A stretch of 64,000 nt of DNA from Mycobacterium sp. SMC-8 (GTDB lineage: Bacteria > Actinomycetota > Actinomycetes > Mycobacteriales > Mycobacteriaceae), in NCBI RefSeq assembly GCF_025263565.1, contig NZ_CP079867.1, positions 50,396-114,395 on the forward strand, in the 5' to 3' direction. The notes below the pieces were generated by a model. The model did no database searches, was not told the origin of the DNA, and was given only the letters and a program-made list of their open reading frames with translations. Position numbers and translations under genes: made by a program. Below are positions 23,190-30,400 of this stretch, piece after piece (position 1 is the stretch's first letter; the number at the start of each line of letters is the position of its first letter).

Positions 23190-25407
23190 CCCGCCCGCAC
23201 CCACGCTGGCCCCCGCCCCCGCACTGGGGTCATGGGCGACTCAATGGGCGCAGGTCCCCGAGGCGTGGCGCCGGCCGATCTACGCGATCTACAGTGCTCC
23301 GTTTGATCAGGTGTTTCTGCGCAACCAGTTCTACCTGCAAGCACACCGCGCCGGAGCCGGCCACGATTTCACTCCCGAGGCCCCTGCTCGATTCGGCGAC
23401 GAGATCGCCTGGTGGGTCTGGACGTGCTGGGACCAGCAGCTACGCAAGATCGAACCCTCCCTGCTGGCCTGGCTGACCCGCACCCTGCCGGCCGCGATCG
23501 CCGAACACCGCGCCCGCACCGGAAGGGCACCGGCCAGCATCGCCGACCTGGACCCCAATGCCGTGCTCCGCCAGGCGGTCCTGACCTTTCAGCGCCGCAA
23601 CATGCGGCTCCCGTCGGCGGGATCGCGGCGCAACATCCGCCATGTCATCGAGCATCTGCACCTGTGGGTATCGGTGCGCTGCACCGATACCCCGTGGTGG
23701 GAGCACGACATCTGGGATCTGCGCACCGACCCACGCATCCCGCGCCGCGACCACGAACCCCGCCACGACACCGCCGTGCGGCTGCGCGATATCGAACCGG
23801 CGTGGCTGCGCGAAGGGCTGCGGTTCTGGCTGCGCAGCGCGTTGACCTACGACCTGCTGGTCTGGTCCTCGGCCGCCGACCGGGCCCGCAACCTGGGCTC
23901 GCAGCTGGGCCGGTTCGCCCGTGACCACGGATATCACGATGATCCGCTGATCAGCACCGATCCCGATCAGCTACGCACAGTGTTCCTCGACTATCTCGAG
24001 TATCTGCGTTCCCCCGCCGCGGCCACCCATTCCGAACACCTCACCGCCGACACCGTGGCCACACTGCAAGCCCAAACCCAGGCGTTCTACACCTTCATGC
24101 ACGACAACGCCGCCGATGCGGCGACCGCGACGGCCAACCCCCGCTGGCGCGATATTACGCTGACCCACACCGCGCTGTGGTCACCGCTGCACGCGCCCAA
24201 ACAGCGCCGCCGCGAACGCGAACTCACCTGGTATGCCACCGCCGACCTGCAGCGCATGCTCACCTACCTCGACGTCCTGGCCGCCCCCGCCGGGCACAAA
24301 GTGGTGCTGACCAAAGCCGACGGCACGATCACCGTCGCCGCCGGCCTCGGTGACCCCCAGGCCGCACGGATCTGGCTCCTGCAAGCCCTGACCGGGCGCC
24401 GGGCCTCAGAAATCCTGATGCTCGACCATGATCCGCTGCAAGCCATCCCGGGTCAGGAACGCCCCACCGACGGCGACCCTGACACGTTCGTGGCCCGGCT
24501 GCGCTACCAGCAGACCAAAGTCGATGACGTCATCCCCACCATCCTCGTGGAGCAAGCCATCGTCGACATCATCACCGAGCAGCAGAGCTGGCTGAAGACG
24601 ACATACCCCGACCTGGCACCCCGATACCTGTTCCTCGGCGTGAAGAATCAGCACCGCGGCCAGCAGCCCCGCTCCTACAACACCTACCGCACATCGCTGG
24701 CCAAGCTCGACGACTGCCACGACCTCACCGACAGCGCCGGCCGACCACTGCGCTTCACCCAAACCCACCGCCTGCGCCACACCCGGGCCACCGAACTGCT
24801 CAACGACGGTGTCCCGTTCCACGTCGTACAGCGCTACCTTGGTCATAAGAGCCCTGAGATGACCGCCCGCTATGCGGCCACCTTGGCGGCCACCGCCGAG
24901 GCAGAGTTCCTCAAGCACAAGAAGATCGGCGCCAACGGCACCGACATCTCCATCAGCCCCAGCGACATCTATGAGATGACACAGCTCGGTGCCCGCACCG
25001 ACCGGATCCTGCCCAACGGTGTCTGCCTGCTCCCTCCGCTCAAACACTGCGACAAGGGCAATGCCTGTCTGGGCTGCGGTCACTTCGCCACCGACGCCAC
25101 CCACCTCAATGAGCTACGCCAGCAACACACTGCGACCGAGGCGCTGCTAGCCGCCCGCCGTGACCAGTATCGCCGACGTAGCGGACGTGAACTCGGCGAG
25201 GACAACATCTGGGTGATCGAACGCCGCCGCGAACTGCGCTCGCTGGAAGCGATCATCGAACGCCTGTCGGCAACCGCAGACCAAGAGGCGGTATCCGGTG
25301 CCGGCACCGGGGCAGGAAGGCGACTGCCGCTGCTACAGATCCAGACTCGCGGCGCCCACCAGTCCGCCCTCGACAAAGCCCAGCAACCCCGCACCACGGA
25401 TCAATGA
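23173..25407 (+). CDS. tnpB: Large tyrosine recombinase, Tn554 TnpB-like
   Basis: The protein has 744 residues. The C-terminal catalytic domain shows Arg in LTGRRASEILML, HRLRHTRATELLNDG, and RYLGHKSPEMTARYA with the second His and Tyr. Past the catalytic core lies a Cys cluster (CLLPPLKHCDKGNACLGC...H) that may bind zinc, as in TnpB-class recombinases of Tn554-like elements. The large N-terminal region (about 350 residues) is typical of the class. It overlaps tnpA by 17 bp and the third gene by 4 bp, which makes one translationally coupled operon. Confidence 0.85.
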   Translation: MTTPTDPPAPTLAPAPALGSWATQWAQVPEAWRRPIYAIYSAPFDQVFLRNQFYLQAHRAGAGHDFTPEAPARFGDEIAWWVWTCWDQQLRKIEPSLLAWLTRTLPAAIAEHRARTGRAPASIADLDPNAVLRQAVLTFQRRNMRLPSAGSRRNIRHVIEHLHLWVSVRCTDTPWWEHDIWDLRTDPRIPRRDHEPRHDTAVRLRDIEPAWLREGLRFWLRSALTYDLLVWSSAADRARNLGSQLGRFARDHGYHDDPLISTDPDQLRTVFLDYLEYLRSPAAATHSEHLTADTVATLQAQTQAFYTFMHDNAADAATATANPRWRDITLTHTALWSPLHAPKQRRRERELTWYATADLQRMLTYLDVLAAPAGHKVVLTKADGTITVAAGLGDPQAARIWLLQALTGRRASEILMLDHDPLQAIPGQERPTDGDPDTFVARLRYQQTKVDDVIPTILVEQAIVDIITEQQSWLKTTYPDLAPRYLFLGVKNQHRGQQPRSYNTYRTSLAKLDDCHDLTDSAGRPLRFTQTHRLRHTRATELLNDGVPFHVVQRYLGHKSPEMTARYAATLAATAEAEFLKHKKIGANGTDISISPSDIYEMTQLGARTDRILPNGVCLLPPLKHCDKGNACLGCGHFATDATHLNELRQQHTATEALLAARRDQYRRRSGRELGEDNIWVIERRRELRSLEAIIERLSATADQEAVSGAGTGAGRRLPLLQIQTRGAHQSALDKAQQPRTTDQ

Positions 25408-25826
25408 CCGCTGCCCGCTCCACTGCCGGCCTCAGAAAAGCCAGCACCAAAAGCCGCAACGACGCCCGCCGCAAAATCAAGAAGGCCCTACGCGAAATGC
25501 AGCGCGCCGGAATGAATATCAACCCCAATGCAGTCGCCCGCCACGCAGGGGTCGCCCGCAAAACGATCTACAACCACACCGACCTCTTCGACCAAATCCG
25601 CGCTGCCTCCGCTACACCACGGCCCCAGATCGCCGACCCTGAACCGACAGCATCAAACTCCCGTTCGCCAGTCGATGCTGCGTTGCGCCAACAACTACGC
25701 ACCCAGAAACGCCAGTACGACGACGATATCGCCGCCCTCAAATCAGAAATCAGAGACCTTCAACAACAGCTCGCCGCAGCCCACGGCGAGATCCACCGTC
25801 TACGCGGCAACGGCAACAGCGGCTGA
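25404..25826 (+). CDS. tnpC: TnpC/DUF6262-like accessory protein
   Basis: The protein has 140 residues. A basic N-terminus (TKSRNDARRKIKKALREM), then INPNAVARHAGVARKTIYNH (an HTH with TetR-like pattern), is followed by a coiled-coil C-terminus (DDIAALKSEIRDLQQQLAAA). Size, HTH plus coiled coil and position match TnpC of Tn554-type elements, which affects orientation and efficiency of insertion. The start overlaps the tnpB stop by 4 bp. Its TGA overlaps the ATG of a short downstream frame (TGATG). Confidence 0.8.
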   Translation: MTAARSTAGLRKASTKSRNDARRKIKKALREMQRAGMNINPNAVARHAGVARKTIYNHTDLFDQIRAASATPRPQIADPEPTASNSRSPVDAALRQQLRTQKRQYDDDIAALKSEIRDLQQQLAAAHGEIHRLRGNGNSG

Positions 25827-25948
25827 TGAGCCATACCAATCGAATCGCATGGGGTACCCCCAAAAAAACGGGCTCGCTCGTCAGTTACACCGTTACAGAT
25901 AACACTGTGTTCCTCGTAGATCCCGCGCATTCAAACGCACCTCGGTAA
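25826..25948 (+). pseudogene. Short frame coupled to tnpC, probable 5' fragment of the next gene
   Basis: ATG at 25826 overlaps the tnpC stop and opens a 40-codon frame ending in TAA at 25946-25948. It encodes TVTDNT from ACCGTTACAGATAAC at 25889. The same 14-bp DNA recurs 80 bp on, in frame with the next gene, again encoding TVTDNT. Removing one repeat unit would fuse the two frames into one continuous protein. It may instead be an independent small peptide. Confidence 0.4.
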
Positions 25949-25982
25949 CTGTCTTACACACAGCTATTACCGTTACAGATAA
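25889..25982. repeat. 14-bp direct repeats bracketing a frame-breaking insert
   Basis: ACCGTTACAGATAA is at 25889-25902 and 25969-25982, exactly 80 bp apart. The intervening DNA begins CACTGTGT and ends near ACACAG, a short inverted repeat. Candidate recombination or attachment site of the adjoining element. Confidence 0.5.
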
Positions 25983-25995
25983 TACCGACGACACG

Positions 25996-26262
25996 GTGCT
26001 CGAAGAGCTGACAGCGCTCCCCTACTCGGAGCTGCACGATCCCAACACCGCGGTGCACAGGGCTCAGCGCGATGAACTGATAGCGAGCTATCTTGCTGGG
26101 CTCGATGATGCCGGTATCAGCAATGACTGGGCTGAGTGGCTACGGGCGCGGTCAGAAACGTGGGGCAATCCCATGCTGCAGAACAAGTGGAACATCATGT
26201 TGAACGGCCCAAGCCTGCGAACAATGTGGCGGCTACCCGATTACTGGCACAACGCTGAGTAA
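25996..26262 (+). CDS. Hypothetical protein, possibly 5'-disrupted
   Basis: The protein has 88 residues from a GTG that has no ribosome-binding site; the in-frame coding-like sequence continues upstream (TVTDNTDDT) without a usable start. The body is helical with aromatic residues (ELIASYLAGLDDAGISNDWA, SLRTMWRLPDYWHN). No family was recognised. The missing start, together with the repeat upstream, suggests the gene once began at 25826. Confidence 0.5.
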   Translation: MLEELTALPYSELHDPNTAVHRAQRDELIASYLAGLDDAGISNDWAEWLRARSETWGNPMLQNKWNIMLNGPSLRTMWRLPDYWHNAE

Positions 26263-26309
26263 CCACAATCGCTGCCACATCCGGTGTTTCTTCCCGAAGG
26301 TGGGAACCG

Positions 26310-26720
26310 CTAACTAGGTAGGTCCTCGTAGTGCAGCAGCACTACGGCGGCCGGAGTTTCCACAACGTGAAACTGAGTGATGGCGGCCGGCAGCTCGTGG
26401 GCGCAGCGCTCGGCCTCGGTCCAGGTGCTCACGCAGGCAGGGCAGTCGTGGTGAGCGAGGTGGGCCAGGCTGACGAGCAACGTGGTGACAGGTGCGGGAT
26501 CAAGCATGGTCTCGTAATGGACTGTGAGCAGCGGTAATTGGCTGACGCTGTACGGGTGGCGGTAGAGCGAGGCGTGCGCGGTGGTCACCACAGGGTCAGC
26601 CTCGGCGCCGAAGCCGGGAATGTAGAGGGGACGTCCGTCGGTGAGGTGGTCAAGTCGGGATCTGGCGTAGCGGCCCACCTCGGAGGCGAGGACCAGTGGC
26701 GGCATGGCGCGGGTGCTCAT
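26310..26720 (-). CDS. Hypothetical protein
   Basis: The protein has 136 residues from the ATG at 26720, which overlaps the stop of the upstream gene (TATGAG). The frame is open to 26780, but that part overlaps the neighbour. The sequence contains HHDCPACVSTWTEAERCAHE (a CxxC with nearby His and Cys, possible metal site) and hydrophobic beta-like stretches such as SQLPLLTVHYETM. No family was recognised. It is the last gene of a minus-strand operon behind the methylase-helicase. Confidence 0.6.
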   Translation of the reverse strand: MSTRAMPPLVLASEVGRYARSRLDHLTDGRPLYIPGFGAEADPVVTTAHASLYRHPYSVSQLPLLTVHYETMLDPAPVTTLLVSLAHLAHHDCPACVSTWTEAERCAHELPAAITQFHVVETPAAVVLLHYEDLPS

Positions 26721-27454
26721 AGCTCCAGCCCGCCTTGGGAGGTGTGGTGACGGCTGTGTCGGGGTCGGTGGTGCTCCCACCAGGCGTGTTGTTCGGGGGT
26801 GAGGCCGTCCTTGTCTGCGGCGGTGCGCTCGGCGGCGGCCTGCTGGTGCGTGGTGGTGTCCTGGGCTGCTTGGCGGGGCAGTAGGGCGGCCAGGCGGGGG
26901 TCTTCGTGCCAGCGGTCGCCGTAGACGGAGTGGCCGATCCAGAGCGCGATGGCGGGGGCGGCGGGTCCGGCCAGTTGTAGTGGCGGGGTGTGGTCGTCGG
27001 CGAAGGACATGGTGACTGCCCGGCGGTGGGGATCAGGGTAGAACTCAGCCATTTCGCTGTACCAGAACGATGTCCACCCGCCTTGGGGGCGGCTGCACAT
27101 CAGCCGTTGGTTGGTGGTCAGGACAGCGGCTTCGCGGTAGTTGGTCCATTGGGGTTGGCTGTTGCGGTCGGCATCGCGTCGGCGCCGGTTGTTGACGACA
27201 CCTTGGCCGGCCATGGCGGCGGCCATCAGGACCGGGTTGACCATGAAGGGGGCTTGGGCGCGTTCGTAGTTCCCGTTGCCGGCGGCCAGGCGGCTGTAGG
27301 TGGCGGGGCTGCTGAGGCGGGCGACCTCGTTGGAGTTCAGGAAGGGACCGTGCACGGCCACGGTGGGGGGTTCTTTGCCTGAGCGTAAGGCCGTGGCGGT
27401 GCCGACTGCGTAACTCCACCACGGATCGGCTGCGGGCGCTGCTGGAGTGCTCAC
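26717..27454 (-). CDS. Hypothetical protein of the methylase-helicase operon
   Basis: The protein has 245 residues. Its start overlaps the stop of the giant helicase gene by 4 bp and its stop overlaps the next gene, so all are coupled. The sequence contains NYREAAVLTTNQRLMCSRPQ and WTSFWYSEMAEFYPD, then PLQLAGPAAPAIALWIGHSV, which reads like a beta-rich domain followed by a conserved hydrophobic helix. It is acidic and polar at the C-terminus. No enzymatic motif was recognised. A helper role for the helicase is inferred only from coupling. Confidence 0.6.
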   Translation of the reverse strand: MSTPAAPAADPWWSYAVGTATALRSGKEPPTVAVHGPFLNSNEVARLSSPATYSRLAAGNGNYERAQAPFMVNPVLMAAAMAGQGVVNNRRRRDADRNSQPQWTNYREAAVLTTNQRLMCSRPQGGWTSFWYSEMAEFYPDPHRRAVTMSFADDHTPPLQLAGPAAPAIALWIGHSVYGDRWHEDPRLAALLPRQAAQDTTTHQQAAAERTAADKDGLTPEQHAWWEHHRPRHSRHHTSQGGLEL

Positions 27455-30400
27455 AGTGCCCTCCCCTCGTCGCCGCGGTGCTGTTGGTCCTCGCGTTGGG
27501 CGTCGCGGTACTCGCTGGCGCGGGCCTGTTCGGCGAGTCCTTGGGCGAAGCGGTATTGATCGGCGGTGGCCAGCCCGGATTGTTCGATCAGGAATGGAGT
27601 GGGGTTCAGGTGCAGTGACCAGCCGGACTGGCGGCCGGCGGCCAGCAGTCTCTGCTCGGCTTCGGCAGCTTTGGCTTTCGCCGCCTCGGACTGGGCCTCC
27701 AGTTGCAGCAGAGTGGTCAAGGTGGTGTGTTCTTCGCGTTTGGCTGCGAGCTCTTCGCCACGGTCGAATGGCTCGACCTCGGTGTTGGTGAGGTCGGTCA
27801 GGGAGTCTGTGAGGTGGTCGTGCTGGACCTTGAGTCGCTGGTGGTGGGCGGGAAGGTCTTTGTAGAGGTTCTCCACTCGGGTCAGCAGTCCGCGGGCTTT
27901 GGCGCTGCTTGCCCCGTTGGTCTCCCCCACCTTCGGTGCGCTGTCGTGCAGGTCTTGGATAGTGAACGCGATTTCGGCTGAGGGGCCTTCAAGGGTGACC
28001 CAGAGTCGGTCGCCTACATGGTCACGGCGGGCGTGGAGAGCGATGCCGTTGATGGCGGTGTTCAGTGGCCGACTGTCGTGGGATGCTGCGTTACTCAGGG
28101 AGCCGTAGACGCGGCGGCAGACTTCGGCAAAAGGCGCTGCGCAGTCCTTGCGTTCGGGGTAGCGGCGTCCTTCGACCACGATGTCGGCTGGGGCGTCGGC
28201 GGGCTGGGATGCCATCGCCTCCAGGGTGGGGGTGAGTGCGTCCAGTTGGGCGGTGGTGATGTCCAGTTGGCGCTGGCGTTGCCGGATATCGCGGTCGCGG
28301 GCAGCCATGCCGTCGTGGTAGGCCCGTTCCAGCGCGGCGAGGTGCTCGATCTCGTCTTGGAGCTGGACCTGGCGGACGTAGCGGGGATCTCCGGTGGCCA
28401 GCGCCTTGGTTTCGGCGGCCGCGACGGTCATCTCGTTGCCGCCGATGTCATCGACTTCATCGACACTGATGTCGGCGCGTTTGACCTGTGCGATGAACAG
28501 TGACTTGGCTTCGATTTTCTGCCACATCACCACGTCGTAAGAGCCTTCTACGACGTAGTTAAAGATGCTGACTGTCTCGTTCTGGTTTCCTTGCCGGATG
28601 ATGCGGCCTTCGCGCTGTTCGAGATCGGCTGGCCGCCACGGTACATCGACGTGATGTAGTGCGACAGCACGGGTTTGAACGTTCGTCCCGGTTCCCATTT
28701 TCTCGGTGGAGCCGATGAGCACCGACACCTGGCCGCGGTTGCATTCATCGAACAACCGCAGCTTGTCTTCGGCTTTCTCGGCGTCGTGGATGAAGCGGAT
28801 CTTCTCGGCCGGCATACCCCGGGCGATCAGGTCGTCGCGGATCGCGCCGTACATGTTGAAGTCATTCTTCTTCTTGCCGCCCTTGCTGGGTGTACCGCGG
28901 TCGCAGAAAACGATTTGCAGGCCGCCGGGGGTGGGCATGTCATGGCCGTACTGGGGGTCTTTGTAGATGGTGTCGGCGTACTGCCGGTGTACGGCCATGA
29001 TGTTCTCGGCGACCGCGGCGGTCCGGGAGTGGGTGGGCTCGGGTAGATGGACCATGCGAGGGTCGAGACTGGCTTCGCGGCCATCGTTGGAGATTTTCAG
29101 GATATTGTCGCGGGCAAGGTTTTTCGGGTCCAGGTCGCCGGATCGGTAGCCGAGGTCGGTGATGAAGTCCCGAAGGGTTTGATCGGCCGGGATGCTGACG
29201 ATGGTGCGCTTGCCGTCGTTGCTGAGTTCGGGCAGCTTCAAGCCGATCTGATCCCGGGTGATGACATCGGTGAACACCGACGAAATGCGGAGTAACTCTT
29301 GGAGGTTGCAGAACTTTCCGACTCGGGTAACCGGCCGCAGCTGTGTGCCGGTCGCGTTGACTTCGACGGTGTTCACGGTCGCGGTGAAGGTGGTCGCCCA
29401 GTCGTTGATATGCAGGACCCCGGCATCTTCGAGCAGATCGGGGCGCAGATAGCGTTGCATGACATATAGCTCGCCAAGCGAGTTGGCGATCGGGGTTCCG
29501 GTCGCGAAACTGGCGACTCGCTCGTCGGCGGGGGTGGGTGTACGGCCGGCGGCGATAGCGTCCTCGCGGCGGCGACCTCGCAGCAGTTCCATTTTCATGG
29601 CCAGGTCGTCGGCGCGTTCGGAGCCGTCCGGGCAGGCGAGTTCCTTGACGGGGCTCAGTCGGGTCCGGTTCTTATACATGTGGGCTTCGTCAATCATCAG
29701 GTAGTCACACCCGGTGTGTTCGAACAGAAGTCCGGTGTCTTTGCCGTCTTGGTCGGTGAGTTTTTCCAGCTTCGATTCGTAGCGTTGCAGTGCTGCCTCC
29801 AGCCGTTTGACGGTGGCGGCGGTGGCGTTGTCTCCGGTGATGTTCTCCAGGGATTCGCGCAGCATCTTCGACTCTCGGGCGATGTAGTCGCGCTGGGCAT
29901 CCTGCCCGACGGGAATGCCCATGAACAACGATTCCGGGGCGATCACCATGTCCCAGTCCGAGGTGGCTGATTGGGCCACGAATCGGCGGCGGCCGGCGGG
30001 ATCGGTGCCGGGGGTGCCGAGCAGGATATCTGCGCCGGGATACCACCACTTGGCTTCTTTTCCTACCTGCTCGATGATGTGGTTGGGGACCACAATCCAG
30101 GGCTGGCGGGCCAGTCCGAGGCGGCGCAGTTCCATGGCTGCCATGAACATTGTCCCCGATTTACCCGCTCCCACAACGTGATCGAGAAGAACGTTGGGTT
30201 CTGCGATGATGCGGGCTACCGCGTCACGCTGGTGGGTGTGTGGGGTGAACCGGTGTGACAGGCCGGGCAGCGTCAGCGCCGCGCCGCTGTATTTGGGGGC
30301 GCGCAGGCTGTTGAAGCGTTCGTTGTAGGTGGCCACCAGTTCGGTGCGGCGGGTGTCATCGGCGAACACCCAGTTCTGGAATGCCTCGCTGATCTTGGTA

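Larger units (their letters stand above)
21978..25826 (+). mobile_element. Tn554-like transposase triplet
   Basis: Two different tyrosine recombinases and a TnpC-like protein overlap in one operon, the hallmark of Tn554-type transposons. Element boundaries are not fixed. Palindromes near 19817-19859 on the left and repeated ACCGTTACAGATAA sites at 25889 and 25969 on the right are candidates. If so, the hypothetical gene and the ImmA/IrrE-like gene are internal cargo or regulators. Confidence 0.7.
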
